In this document: piece after piece, positions 8,556 to 18,043 of the stretch
How positions within the stretch are numbered: position 1 is the first letter of the stretch
Layout: each line of letters starts with the position of its first letter
Assembly: GCF_902497855.1 (NCBI RefSeq)
Contig: NZ_CABVHU010000002.1
Span: 248,001 to 312,000, forward strand
From: Pseudomonas fluorescens
GTDB taxonomy: Bacteria; Pseudomonadota; Gammaproteobacteria; Pseudomonadales; Pseudomonadaceae
Length of the DNA stretch: 64,000 bases
Direction: 5' to 3'
Notes under the pieces: generated by a model
Database searches by the model: none
What the model was told of the DNA's origin: nothing
The model's input: the letters and a program-made list of their open reading frames with translations, nothing else
Translations under genes and position numbers: made by a program

Positions 8556-11500
8556 GTGTCGATTCATGTCGCATTGCACCATGTCACACATTACCGCTAC
8601 GACCGCGCCGTCGAGCTCGGTCCGCAGATCGTTCGCCTGCGCCCGGCCGCCCACAGTCGCACGCGAATCCTGTCCTACGCGCTGAAGGTCTCGCCTGGGC
8701 AGCACTTCATCAACTGGCAGCAGGACCCCCAGGGCAATTACCTGGCGCGGTTGGTGTTCCCGGAAAAAACAGATGAGCTGCGGATCGAAGTCGATCTGCT
8801 GGCCGAGATGGCGGTCTTCAATCCGTTCGACTTTTTCCTCGAACCCTACGCGGAAAAGATCCCGTTCAGCTACGCGGCGGACGAGCGCAAGGAGTTGGCG
8901 CCGTACCTGGAAACCTTGCCCCTGACCCCGAAATTCCAGGCTTATCTGCAGGGCATCGACCGCACACCCCTGCCCAGCGTGGATTTCCTTGTTGCACTCA
9001 ATCAGCGTTTGAGCGAAGACATCGGCTACCTGATTCGCATGGAACCGGGCGTGCAGACCCCGGAACACACCCTCGAACAGGCCTCCGGCTCCTGCCGCGA
9101 CTCAGCGTGGCTGCTGGTGCAGTTGCTGCGCAATCTTGGCCTGGCGGCGCGTTTCGTCTCCGGCTACCTGATCCAGCTCACCGCTGACGTCAAAAGTCTC
9201 GACGGCCCGTCGGGCACTGACGTGGATTTCACCGACCTGCATGCCTGGTGCGAAGTCTATCTGCCCGGTGCCGGCTGGATCGGCCTGGACGCGACCTCCG
9301 GGCTGTTCGCCGGCGAAGGACACATCCCGTTGGCCTGTAGTCCCGATCCGGGCTCTGCGGCACCGATCAGTGGCCTGGTGGAACCGTGCGAGTGCGAATT
9401 CACCCACGAAATGTCCGTGGAGCGGATTTGGGAAGCGCCTCGGGTGACAAAGCCTTACACCGAAGATCAATGGCTGGCGATCCAGGCGCTGGGGCGGCAG
9501 ATCGATGCCGACCTGCTAGAAGGCGACGTCCGCCTGACCATGGGCGGTGAGCCGACCTTTGTCTCCATCGATGACCCCGACGGCGCCGAGTGGAACACCG
9601 CCGCGCTAGGGCCGGACAAGCGTCGCCTGTCCGCCGAACTGTTCCAGCGCATGCGCAAGCACTATGCACCTGAAGGCCTGGTGCATTTCGGTCAGGGCAA
9701 GTGGTATCCCGGCGAACAACTGCCACGCTGGTCGCTGAACTGCTACTGGCGACGTGACGGCGTGCCGATCTGGCATGACAGCGCGTTGATTGCCGATGAG
9801 CAGAAGGACTACGGTGCCAATGGTGAATTGGCCGGGCGTTTTCTGGCGAGTGTCGCCGAGCGCCTGAAAATTCCGACACGCTTTGTGTTTCCGGCCTACG
9901 AAGACAATTTCTATTACCTCTGGCGCGAGGGGGCTTTGCCGCAGAACGTCAGTGCCGAAGACTCACGCCTGGAAGAACCCCTGGAGCGTGCACGGCTGCG
10001 CAAAGTTTTCAGCCAGGGGCTGGACAAGGTAATCGGTCAGGTCCTGCCACTGGCGCGCACGGCCAAGGGCGATCAATGGCAGAGCGGGCGCTGGTATCTG
10101 CGCGACGAACACTGCCGGCTGGTGCCGGGGGACTCGCCCCTGGGTTATCGCTTGCCCCTCGGGTCGCAGCCTTGGGTGAAGGCCGCGGAATATCCGTTCA
10201 TCCATCCCAACGATCCGAACCAGGCTTTCCCGCCATTGCCTGAAACCGCGCAGTTGCAGAGCCATGGCGACCCCGCCGTGCATGACGAGCGCACGCCCGG
10301 GATCGACGAGTCCGCAGACTGGCTGACCCGTACGGCGTTTTGTGCCGAGGCGAGGGAAGGCCGGCTGTATTTGTTCATGCCGCCACTGGAGCGGGTCGAG
10401 GATTACCTGGAACTGGTCAGCGCCATCGAGGCCACGGCTGAAGAACTGCATTGCCCGGTGTTGCTGGAAGGCTATGAGCCTCCGAGCGATCCGCGCCTGA
10501 GCAACTTCCGGATTACACCGGACCCAGGCGTGATCGAGGTCAACGTGCAGCCATCCGCCACCTGGGACGAGCTGGTGGAACGCACCGAATTTCTTTACGA
10601 GCAAGCGCGCCAGACGCGACTGACCACCGAGAAATTCATGATCGACGGCCGGCACACCGGCACCGGTGGCGGTAACCATTTCGTACTGGGTGGCGCGACA
10701 CCGGCCGACTCACCGTTTTTGCGCCGTCCCGATCTGCTGCGCAGCCTGATCAGCTACTGGCATAACCATCCGTCCTTGTCCTACCTGTTTTCCGGACTGT
10801 TCATCGGCCCGACGTCCCAGGCGCCACGTGTTGACGAGGCGCGCAACGATGCGTTGTACGAACTGGAAATCGCTTTTGCACAAATGCCCGAGCCCGGCGA
10901 GGCGTGTGCGCCGTGGCTGGTGGATCGGCTGTTGCGCAACCTGCTGATCGATGTCACCGGCAACACGCATCGCGCCGAGTTCTGTGTCGACAAGCTTTAC
11001 TCACCGGACGGTGCTACCGGTCGCCTTGGACTGCTTGAGCTGCGAGCATTCGAGATGCCACCCCATGCGCGCATGAGCCTGGCGCAGCAGTTGCTGCTGC
11101 GGGCGCTGGTCGCTCGATTCTGGCGCGAACCTTATGCGCCGCCGAAACTGGCGCGCTGGGGTACCGAGTTGCACGACCGGTTTTTGTTGCCGCACTTCAT
11201 CGAGCAGGATTTCGCCGACGTCATCGTCGATCTCAATGCCGCCGGTTATCCCGTACGAGCCGAGTGGTTTGCGGCTCATCTGGAGTTCCGTTTTCCTAAG
11301 GTCGGCGATTACGCGGTCAGTGGCATCGAGCTGCAAGTGCGCCAGGCACTGGAACCCTGGCATGTGCTGGGCGAGGAGGGCGCGGTCGGTGGTACGGTGC
11401 GTTATGTGGATTCGTCCCTGGAGCGTTTGCAGGTCAAGCTCACGGGCTTGCCGCCCCAACGTTATCTGTTGACCTGTAATGGCATTCCAGTGCCATTGCA

Positions 11501-11831
11501 GCCTACCGGGCGGGTCGGCGAGTTCGTCGCCGGTGTACGTTTCCGCGCCTGGCAACCGGCGAACTGCCTGCAACCAACGATTGCTGTGCATGCGCCGCTG
11601 GTGTTCGACCTGCTCGACACCTGGATGCAACGCTCGCTGGGCGGCTGTCAGTACCACGTCGCCCATCCGGGCGGGCGCAGCTACGACAGCCTGCCGGTGA
11701 ACGCCAATGAGGCCGAGAGCCGCCGGATGGCGCGCTTCTTTCGCATCGGACATACGCCTGGGAAACTGCCTGTACCGGCTGTGGAAATTAACGAGGAGCT
11801 ACCTATGACGCTCGATTTACGACGTTTCTAA
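8556..11831 (+). CDS. Transglutaminase-like / DUF2126 amidoligase fusion protein
   Basis: 1091 aa from GTG 8556, with CAGGAGG just upstream. The N-terminus (1-80) is the bacterial transglutaminase N-domain. Residues ~165-250 are a transglutaminase core with Cys180 (GSCRDSAW), His229 (DLHAWCEV) and Asp245 (LDATSG). The remaining ~750 residues match the DUF2126 family, proposed to be an amidoligase (motifs LTMGGEPTFVS and GTGGGNHFVLGGA). In published genome-context analyses such proteins sit beside circularly permuted ATP-grasp/alpha-E proteins and are predicted to form or cut amide bonds in peptides; the substrate is unknown. Two related genes follow directly, so it is probably the first gene of a three-gene operon. 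Confidence 0.9.
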   Translation: MSIHVALHHVTHYRYDRAVELGPQIVRLRPAAHSRTRILSYALKVSPGQHFINWQQDPQGNYLARLVFPEKTDELRIEVDLLAEMAVFNPFDFFLEPYAEKIPFSYAADERKELAPYLETLPLTPKFQAYLQGIDRTPLPSVDFLVALNQRLSEDIGYLIRMEPGVQTPEHTLEQASGSCRDSAWLLVQLLRNLGLAARFVSGYLIQLTADVKSLDGPSGTDVDFTDLHAWCEVYLPGAGWIGLDATSGLFAGEGHIPLACSPDPGSAAPISGLVEPCECEFTHEMSVERIWEAPRVTKPYTEDQWLAIQALGRQIDADLLEGDVRLTMGGEPTFVSIDDPDGAEWNTAALGPDKRRLSAELFQRMRKHYAPEGLVHFGQGKWYPGEQLPRWSLNCYWRRDGVPIWHDSALIADEQKDYGANGELAGRFLASVAERLKIPTRFVFPAYEDNFYYLWREGALPQNVSAEDSRLEEPLERARLRKVFSQGLDKVIGQVLPLARTAKGDQWQSGRWYLRDEHCRLVPGDSPLGYRLPLGSQPWVKAAEYPFIHPNDPNQAFPPLPETAQLQSHGDPAVHDERTPGIDESADWLTRTAFCAEAREGRLYLFMPPLERVEDYLELVSAIEATAEELHCPVLLEGYEPPSDPRLSNFRITPDPGVIEVNVQPSATWDELVERTEFLYEQARQTRLTTEKFMIDGRHTGTGGGNHFVLGGATPADSPFLRRPDLLRSLISYWHNHPSLSYLFSGLFIGPTSQAPRVDEARNDALYELEIAFAQMPEPGEACAPWLVDRLLRNLLIDVTGNTHRAEFCVDKLYSPDGATGRLGLLELRAFEMPPHARMSLAQQLLLRALVARFWREPYAPPKLARWGTELHDRFLLPHFIEQDFADVIVDLNAAGYPVRAEWFAAHLEFRFPKVGDYAVSGIELQVRQALEPWHVLGEEGAVGGTVRYVDSSLERLQVKLTGLPPQRYLLTCNGIPVPLQPTGRVGEFVAGVRFRAWQPANCLQPTIAVHAPLVFDLLDTWMQRSLGGCQYHVAHPGGRSYDSLPVNANEAESRRMARFFRIGHTPGKLPVPAVEINEELPMTLDLRRF

Positions 11832-11919
11832 ACCGTACGCGACGCTCGGATAGTTCATCTGTCCGGGCGTCATGTGCCTGCGTTAGTCTGACCGTTCCCT
11901 GCTGTCTGCCGAGCTTTCC

Positions 11920-14406
11920 ATGCCTGATCTGCTTGACCGCTACCCGCTGACGGCGGGCACCTATCACGAACTGCTTGACGGCAGTGGGGCCGTGCGCCCG
12001 CACTGGCAGCGGCTGTTCGACCAATTGCAACGCAGCACGCCAGCGCAATTGGTGCAGCGTCAGGCGCTGCTGACCCGGCAGATCCAGGAAAACGGCGTGA
12101 CCTACAACGTCTACGCCGACCCCAAGGGGGCTGACCGGCCGTGGGAGCTGGACCTGCTGCCCAATGTCATTGCGGCTGATGAATGGGAACAGTTGTCGGC
12201 GGGCATCGCCCAACGGGCTCGATTGCTCAATGCCGTGCTGGCGGACCTGTACGGTCCGCAGCGACTGATCGCCGAGGGCCTGTTGCCCGCCGAACTGGTA
12301 TTCGGCCATAACAACTTCCTCTGGCCTTGCCAGGGCATTACGCCACCCGACGGGGCCTTTCTACATCTGTACGCAGTGGATCTGGCGCGCACGCCCGATG
12401 GTCGTTGGTGGGTGACGGCGGATCGGACCCAGGCGCCGTCCGGGGCCGGTTATGCCCTGGAAAACCGCACTATCGTGTCCCGGGCCTTTCCCGAGTTGTA
12501 CCGTGACTTGAAGGTGCAGCATCTGGCCGGTTTCTTCCGCACGCTTCAGGAAACCCTGGCCCGTCAGGCGCCGAGCGACGATGAACCGCCATTGGTGGTG
12601 TTGCTGACGCCGGGACGGTTCAACGAAAGCTATTTCGAGCATCTGTATCTGGCGCGCCAGCTGGGTTATCCACTGGTGGAGGGCGGCGACCTCACGGTGC
12701 GCGATGCCACCGTCTACCTGAAAACCTTGAACGGCCTGCGCCGGGTCCACGCGATCATGCGGCGACTCGACGATGACTTCTGCGATCCGCTGGAATTGCG
12801 TACCGACTCGGCGCTTGGCGTGCCGGGCCTGCTCGAGGCCGTGCGGCAAGGGCGAGTGCTGGTGGCCAATGCGCTCGGCAGTGGTGTGCTGGAGTCGCCG
12901 GGGTTGCTGGGCTTTCTGCCGAGGATCAATCAATTCCTGTTCGGCGAAGCACTGATTCTGCCCTCCATTGCGACGTGGTGGTGCGGTGAAGCGCCGGTGC
13001 TGGCGCAGGCGCTGGAAAAACTCCCGGAGTTACTGATAAAACCGGCCTTTCCTTCGCAAAGCTTTGCTCCGGTGTTTGGCCGGGATTTGAGTGAAAAACA
13101 GCGCCAGGCATTGGCCGAGCGTATGCAGGCGCGGCCTTATGCTTATGTCGCGCAAGAATTGGCGCAATTGTCCCAGGCACCGATCTGGCAGGCCGAGAAT
13201 GGTCAGCTGCAACCGCGCGCCATCGGCATGCGGGTGTATGCGGTGGCCAGCCGCAATGGGTATCGGGTGCTGCCCGGTGGCCTGACCCGGGTGGCCGCCG
13301 ATGCCGACGCCGAAGTGGTATCGATGCAACGCGGCGGTGCGAGCAAGGACACTTGGGTGTTGGGGGAGCGTCCACCGAGCGGCGAACAGTGGAAAACCCA
13401 GCGCACGATCGGCGTGCAAGACCTGGTGCGGCGCGATCCCTATCTGCCGTCGCGGGTGGTGGAGAACCTCTTCTGGTTCGGCCGCTATTGCGAGCGCTGC
13501 GACGACAGTGCGCGACTGCTGCGGATCATGCTTGCGCGTTATGTTGATGGTGATGACCCACAAGCGCTGGAGGCCGCGGTCGATCTGGGGGAGCGCCTGA
13601 ATCTGTTGCCGGATGAAGGCGAATTGCCGGAGCGCTTGTTGAGCGCGCTGCTCGGCGATGACTGGTCGTTCAGCCTGCGCTCCAACCTGCAGCGTTTACA
13701 GTGGGCGGCCTCCCAGGTGCGGGGCAAGCTGTCGCGGGAGAATTGGCAGGCGCTGGTAGAGTTGCAGCGCGAAGCCATGGAACTGGAAACCGATGAAGCG
13801 GATTTTGGCGAACTGCTGGATTTTCTCAACCGTCTGGTGATGTCCCTGGCGGCGTTGTCCGGTTTCGCCCTGGACGACATGACCCGGGACGAAGGCTGGC
13901 GCTTCCTGATGATCGGCCGACGAATCGAGCGATTGCAGTTTCTCAGCAGCAGCCTCGCCGCATTTCTGCGCGGTGCCGGCGCCTTCGACCAGGCCGGGCT
14001 GGAGTGGCTGCTGGAGCTGGGGAACAGCAGCATCACCTACCGTTCGCGGTATCTGGCGGTGGCGCAATTGGTACCGGTGCTGGACCTGTTGCTGCTGGAT
14101 GAACAGAACCCTCATGCGGTGCTGTTCCAGTTGAAGCTGGTGACCCGCACGCTCAAACGCTTGAGCGACGACTTTGGCGTGCCGCGCGAAGCAGGCCTGC
14201 CGTTGTTGGTGGCTCGACTGGCGCGTTTCGATCTTGGCTGCCTGGAAAGCCCGCTGTTCGGCGAGACCAGTATTCGCGCCGCGGTCGAGGGGCTGGCCAA
14301 TCTGCTGCAAGAGATCGCCGATGCCAGCGCAGAAGTGTCGGATCGCCTGGCCTTGCGCCATTTCGCCCATGTCGATGATGTCAGCCAGCGCACGGTGTCC
14401 GTCTGA
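11920..14406 (+). CDS. Circularly permuted ATP-grasp plus alpha-E domain protein
   Basis: 828 aa from ATG 11920. Residues ~1-480 are the circularly permuted ATP-grasp type (motifs NVYADPKG, HNNFLWPC, VLLTPGRFNESYFEH, RLDDDFCDPLELR, ANALGSGVLESP). Residues ~510-820 form the helical alpha-E domain (starting near RVVENLFWFGRYCERCDDSARLLR). ATP-grasp enzymes join a carboxylate to an amine through an acyl phosphate. It lies 88 nt after the DUF2126 gene, and its stop overlaps the next start (TGATG), indicating translational coupling. A peptide-bond-forming role is predicted from the family; the product is unknown. Confidence 0.9.
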   Translation: MPDLLDRYPLTAGTYHELLDGSGAVRPHWQRLFDQLQRSTPAQLVQRQALLTRQIQENGVTYNVYADPKGADRPWELDLLPNVIAADEWEQLSAGIAQRARLLNAVLADLYGPQRLIAEGLLPAELVFGHNNFLWPCQGITPPDGAFLHLYAVDLARTPDGRWWVTADRTQAPSGAGYALENRTIVSRAFPELYRDLKVQHLAGFFRTLQETLARQAPSDDEPPLVVLLTPGRFNESYFEHLYLARQLGYPLVEGGDLTVRDATVYLKTLNGLRRVHAIMRRLDDDFCDPLELRTDSALGVPGLLEAVRQGRVLVANALGSGVLESPGLLGFLPRINQFLFGEALILPSIATWWCGEAPVLAQALEKLPELLIKPAFPSQSFAPVFGRDLSEKQRQALAERMQARPYAYVAQELAQLSQAPIWQAENGQLQPRAIGMRVYAVASRNGYRVLPGGLTRVAADADAEVVSMQRGGASKDTWVLGERPPSGEQWKTQRTIGVQDLVRRDPYLPSRVVENLFWFGRYCERCDDSARLLRIMLARYVDGDDPQALEAAVDLGERLNLLPDEGELPERLLSALLGDDWSFSLRSNLQRLQWAASQVRGKLSRENWQALVELQREAMELETDEADFGELLDFLNRLVMSLAALSGFALDDMTRDEGWRFLMIGRRIERLQFLSSSLAAFLRGAGAFDQAGLEWLLELGNSSITYRSRYLAVAQLVPVLDLLLLDEQNPHAVLFQLKLVTRTLKRLSDDFGVPREAGLPLLVARLARFDLGCLESPLFGETSIRAAVEGLANLLQEIADASAEVSDRLALRHFAHVDDVSQRTVSV

Positions 14407-15293
14407 TGAACGCCCATTACCAGATTCTCCACGACACCCATTACCACTACGACAGCCCGGTGTCCCTGGCCCAGCAACTGGCACACCTGTGGCCGCGGGC
14501 CTGTGCCTGGCAGCGCTGCACCGAGCAGCAATTGCAGATCAGCCCGGACCCGACTACTCGCCGGGACGAACTGGACGTATTCGGCAATCCCCTGACCCGG
14601 CTGGCGTTCGAGCGGCCCCATGATGAATTGCTGGTCAATGCCCGGCTCACCGTCGAAGTGCTCGCCCGGCCTGCACTGGACTTCAAGCAATCCCCTGCCT
14701 GGGAAGAAACCCGCAACGCGCTGACCTACAGCAGTCAGCCGTTGTCCCCTGAATTGCTGGACGCCTGCCGCTACCGGTTTGAATCGCCCTATGTGCATTT
14801 GAAGCGCAACTTCGTCGAGTTTTCGCACAGTTGCTTTCCCCAAGGGCGACCCCTGTTGCTCGGCGTGCAGGCATTGATGGAAAAAATCTTCAGCGAATTC
14901 ACCTTCGATGCGGAGGCGACCCAGGTGGCGACGCCGCTGGTGGAAGTGCTGGAGCGGCGGCGCGGTGTGTGCCAGGACTTCGCGCACCTGATGCTCGCCT
15001 GCGTTCGCTCCCGTGGATTGGCGGCGCGGTACATCAGCGGCTACCTGCTGACCCAGCCACCGCCGGGCCAGCCGCGATTGATCGGCGCCGATGCATCCCA
15101 TGCCTGGGTCTCGGTGTTTTGCCCGGTGCTGGGCTGGGTAGATTTCGATCCGACCAACAACGTGCAACCGGCGCTGGAGCACATCACCCTGGCCTGGGGC
15201 CGGGATTTCTCCGATGTCTCGCCGTTGCGCGGGGTGATTCTGGGGGGCGGCAACCATGACCCTGAGGTTCGCGTCACCGTGATGCCACTGTAG
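14406..15293 (+). CDS. Transglutaminase-like cysteine peptidase/amidase family protein
   Basis: 295 aa, start overlapping the previous stop (TGATG). It has the transglutaminase N-domain (HDTHYHYDSPVSLAQQ) and a core with Cys189 (RGVCQDFAH), His in DASHAWVSV and Asp in WVDFDPTNN, so the catalytic triad is complete. Together with the two upstream genes it forms a set predicted to make and trim amide-linked peptides. The Anbu proteasome-like peptidase found with this set in other bacteria is not in the window. The stop codon TAG is the first part of a palindromic repeat. Confidence 0.9.
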   Translation: MNAHYQILHDTHYHYDSPVSLAQQLAHLWPRACAWQRCTEQQLQISPDPTTRRDELDVFGNPLTRLAFERPHDELLVNARLTVEVLARPALDFKQSPAWEETRNALTYSSQPLSPELLDACRYRFESPYVHLKRNFVEFSHSCFPQGRPLLLGVQALMEKIFSEFTFDAEATQVATPLVEVLERRRGVCQDFAHLMLACVRSRGLAARYISGYLLTQPPPGQPRLIGADASHAWVSVFCPVLGWVDFDPTNNVQPALEHITLAWGRDFSDVSPLRGVILGGGNHDPEVRVTVMPL

Positions 15294-15389
15294 GAGCGAG
15301 CTTGCTCGCGATGAACCTGAGAGCGCTGGTGGGTATCAGGCTTGCAGCGTTATCGTTAACGACCATCGCGAGCAAGCTCGCTCCTACAG
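15289..15389. repeat. Palindromic intergenic repeat (CTGTAGGAGCGAGC family)
   Basis: Outer arms ctgtaggagcgagcttgctc and gagcaagctcgctcctacag are perfect inverted copies about 60 nt apart. The left arm contains the stop codon of the transglutaminase gene. Confidence 0.9.
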
Positions 15390-15462
15390 GGGTCAGCAGC
15401 CGCGCTGCCAACCCTGGACACAGATCCGGTGGGCCTGATCAGATCATCGGGCCCTGAGGGTC

Positions 15463-15657
15463 TCAGGCGTCGGGCGCCTGATCTTTCGGTGCTTCAGTTT
15501 CGTCTGTCGCCACTTCGCCTTCGCCTTCGGCATCCGGGTTCAGTGCTGCTGCTTCTTCTTCAGCGGTAGCTTTCTTGCGCTGAAGCTTTTCCTCTTTCTT
15601 CTGCTCCTTGGCCAAGTCTCTCTGACGTTTGGCGAACGAATAATTGGGTTTAGCCAT
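15463..15657 (-). CDS. Small highly charged hypothetical protein
   Basis: 64 aa beginning MAKPNYSFAKRQRDLAKEQK from ATG 15657, with AGAGGAT just upstream. The first half is Lys/Arg-rich and probably helical (KKEEKLQRKK); the second half is acidic (DAEGEGEVATDETEAP). The frame extends further 5' but without ribosome-site support. It is a small cytosolic protein of unknown function, 68 nt downstream of the LOG-family gene on the same strand and possibly cotranscribed with it. Nucleic-acid or ribosome association is conceivable from composition alone. Confidence 0.8.
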   Translation of the reverse strand: MAKPNYSFAKRQRDLAKEQKKEEKLQRKKATAEEEAAALNPDAEGEGEVATDETEAPKDQAPDA

Positions 15658-15725
15658 GGGCGATCCTCTGGGGTCGAAGGTGAGGTTGAGCGGCGCGTAT
15701 TCTGCCTTGTATCGGTGCCCAGCCG

Positions 15726-16313
15726 TTAGCTGGGTTTTTGCTCGATCCACTTAGGCACCACTGTCGGCTGCCAGGCATCCAGGGCGTCGAGCAGCGTTTG
15801 CGGCGATTCGCTCACCTGCAGCATGTCACGGTGCGCCTCGCGAACGAAGCCTTCGCCGACGATATGATCAAGAAAACCGGTCAATTTGCTGTAGAAACCG
15901 TTCACTTCCAGCAGCCCCAGCGGTTTGCCGTGGTAACCGAGCTGGCCCCAGGTCCAGACTTCGAACAGTTCTTCCAAGGTGCCCAGGCCGCCAGGCAGGG
16001 CGATGAAGGCATCGCTGAGCTCGGCCATCCGCGCCTTGCGCGCATGCATGCCGTCGACCACTTCCAGGCGGGTCAGGCCGCTGTGGCCGATTTCCTTGTC
16101 CTTCAGGCTTTGCGGGATGATCCCGATCACTTCACCACCGGCCGCCAGCGCAGCATCGGCGACGATGCCCATCAGCCCGACGGCGCCACCGCCATAGACC
16201 AGGGTCAGCTTGCGCTCTGCCAATGCTCGCCCGAGGGCGACAGCCGCTACACGATAAGCCGGGTTGGTGCCGGTACTGGCGCCGCAAAATACACAAACAG
16301 ACGCTAAAGACAT
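15726..16313 (-). CDS. LOG family protein (TIGR00730 Rossmann-fold nucleotide phosphoribohydrolase)
   Basis: 195 aa from ATG 16313 ([14 protein letters not shown]); an in-frame start four codons upstream is also possible. The family motif PGGxGTxxE is present as [15 protein letters not shown], and [12 protein letters not shown] is the nucleotide-binding loop. LOG proteins cut the base from nucleoside 5'-monophosphates, giving cytokinin-type bases in some species and acting as general nucleotide hydrolases in others. Nothing around it suggests cytokinin synthesis, so a housekeeping nucleotide hydrolase is the safer reading. Confidence 0.92.
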   Translation of the reverse strand: MSLASVCVFCGASTGTNPAYRVAAVALGRALAERKLTLVYGGGAVGLMGIVADAALAAGGEVIGIIPQSLKDKEIGHSGLTRLEVVDGMHARKARMAELSDAFIALPGGLGTLEELFEVWTWGQLGYHGKPLGLLEVNGFYSKLTGFLDHIVGEGFVREAHRDMLQVSESPQTLLDALDAWQPTVVPKWIEQKPS

Positions 16314-16372
16314 GCCTTGCTCCATGATCAGGATGTTTACAGAGTAAAGGCACGCGAGCGGCGCTCCAAGGT

Positions 16373-16462
16373 CTAAACTTCGCGTTCAGGTGTTTCAAAG
16401 GTGCCGCTGGCGCCACAGGCATAAGCGGCGAGCAAACTGCGCAACAGGCTGTTAAGGGACAT
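16373..16462 (-). CDS. Possible small protein, 29 aa
   Basis: A short frame begins [20 protein letters not shown] and ends PEREV. It has a well-placed GGAG about 8 nt before the ATG and an amphipathic/hydrophobic first half. It lies upstream of the LOG gene on the same strand in an otherwise empty 340-nt stretch. The function is unknown. It could be a leader peptide or a small membrane-associated protein; coding status needs conservation evidence. Confidence 0.45.
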   Translation of the reverse strand: MSLNSLLRSLLAAYACGASGTFETPEREV

Positions 16463-16656
16463 GACAGGTGCTCCAGATGAGGGATGACGGCCTGATGATA
16501 GGGCCGGACCAGACGTCCGGGTGGTAGATTGTCTCGATAGGTGTCATAGCCCGAAAGTTGTATACAATTTTTGCTTCAGGTCATAGGAACTTGCGAAGTT
16601 TTCAGGCAGTCTTCTGTCCATTCGCACTTTTGTTAACCCTGCCTTGGAGATTCACC

Positions 16657-17103
16657 ATGTTTGCCAAACTTGTTGCGGTATCCCTGCTGACACTGGCCAG
16701 CAGCCAATTGATGGCTGCCGATTGCAAGGTCACTGTCGACTCCACTGATCAGATGTCCTTCGATACCAAGGAAATCAGCATCGACAAGAGCTGCAAGACG
16801 TTCACCGTGGAGCTGAAACACTCCGGCAACCTGCCGAAAAACGTCATGGGTCATAACTGGGTGCTGAGTAAAGAGGCTGATATGCAGCCGATCGCCACCG
16901 CGGGCCTGGCCGCAGGCATCGAAAAGAACTACCTGCCGGAAGGTGACGCGCGCATCATCGCTCACACCAAAATCATCGGCGCCAAGGAAACCGACTCGGT
17001 GACCTTCGATGTGTCCAAGCTTGCTGCTGGCGAGAAGTACGGGTTCTTCTGCTCGTTCCCGGGCCATATTTCGATGATGAAAGGCACTGTTACCCTGAAG
17101 TAA
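16657..17103 (+). CDS. azu: Azurin, periplasmic type-1 copper protein
   Basis: 148 aa from ATG 16657 ([16 protein letters not shown]) with TTGGAGA upstream. A Sec signal peptide is followed by mature [15 protein letters not shown]. The copper ligands are visible: His in MGHNW, Cys and His in FFCSFPGH, and the axial Met in SMMKG; the two structural Cys (ADC..., KSC) are also present. Azurin is a one-electron carrier in the periplasm, linked to denitrification and redox stress. It is monocistronic, with its own terminator. The longer open frame upstream is not coding by family comparison. Confidence 0.97.
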   Translation: MFAKLVAVSLLTLASSQLMAADCKVTVDSTDQMSFDTKEISIDKSCKTFTVELKHSGNLPKNVMGHNWVLSKEADMQPIATAGLAAGIEKNYLPEGDARIIAHTKIIGAKETDSVTFDVSKLAAGEKYGFFCSFPGHISMMKGTVTLK

Positions 17104-17117
17104 TCGACTCGGGTCAT

Positions 17118-17149
17118 AAAAAAAGCGTCCGCTCGGGACGCTTTTTTTT
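17118..17149 (+). terminator. Terminator after azurin
   Basis: Stem AAGCGTCC/GGGACGCTT flanked by A- and T-runs, so it may work in both directions, also serving nadE from the other side. Confidence 0.9.
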
Positions 17150-17211
17150 ACCTGACGATAGACCGAGCCATCGTTCTTCGGCGCCGGAACAGACGCCAAC
17201 TTATTTACGGC

Positions 17212-18039
17212 TTAAGGCGCGAAAGGCATCACTCGCTTGTGATGGGTCTTTTTATACGTATCGCAGATGATCTTGAACGCTTCCTCACGCACCGGCTCAC
17301 CCTGCAGGAACGCATCGATCTCGGCATAAGTCACGCCATGGGACGCTTCGTCCGGTTTGCCCGGCGCCAAGTCCTCAAGGTCGGCCGTCGGGATTTTTTC
17401 CACCAGGGACTCTGGCGCGCCGAAGCTGCGGGCGATGTCCCGAACCTGGTTTTTCACCAGGCCACTCAACGGCGCCAGGTCACACGCGCCATCACCGAAC
17501 TTGGTGAAAAAGCCCATCACCGCTTCCGCCGCGTGATCGGTGCCGATCACCAGCCCATGCGCTGCGCCGGCAATGGTGTATTGGGCGACCATACGCATCC
17601 GCGCCTTGGTATTGCCGAGCACGAAATCCACCGATACCGCCTGCTTGCCTTCAAATGCTGCGACTTCACTGGCCAGTGATTTGACCGCCGGACCGATGTT
17701 GACCGTGTGGCGTTCGTCCGGGGCAATGAAATCCACCGAGGCCTGGGCGTCGTGCTCATCGAACTGGGTCTCGTACGGCAGGCGCACGGCGATGAACCTG
17801 TAGCTGTCGTCACCGGTGCGTGTGCGCAGCTCGCGCATGGCGCGTTGGGCCAGCAGGCCGGCGGTCAGGGAGTCGACACCGCCGCTGATGCCGAGCACCA
17901 ACGTCTTGAGCCCGGAATTGACCAGGCAATCCTGGATGAAGGTAATCCGCCGGGCGACTTCGGCCTCGAGGGCGGCCTGGTCGGCGAACGGCGGTTGAAC
18001 CTTGAGCTGCTCAGCAATCTCACGCTGTACGGCTTGCAT
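17212..18039 (-). CDS. nadE: NAD synthetase, ammonia-dependent
   Basis: 275 aa. The PP-loop SGGVDS (in [17 protein letters not shown], near residue 50) binds ATP and adenylates nicotinate adenine dinucleotide before amidation to [27 protein letters not shown] and RVMPFAP at the C-terminus are family signatures. The short length without a glutaminase domain indicates the ammonia-using form. It starts 4 nt after the pncB stop, so the two form an operon for NAD salvage from nicotinate. Confidence 0.97.
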   Translation of the reverse strand: MQAVQREIAEQLKVQPPFADQAALEAEVARRITFIQDCLVNSGLKTLVLGISGGVDSLTAGLLAQRAMRELRTRTGDDSYRFIAVRLPYETQFDEHDAQASVDFIAPDERHTVNIGPAVKSLASEVAAFEGKQAVSVDFVLGNTKARMRMVAQYTIAGAAHGLVIGTDHAAEAVMGFFTKFGDGACDLAPLSGLVKNQVRDIARSFGAPESLVEKIPTADLEDLAPGKPDEASHGVTYAEIDAFLQGEPVREEAFKIICDTYKKTHHKRVMPFAP

Positions 18040-18043
18040 GAAT

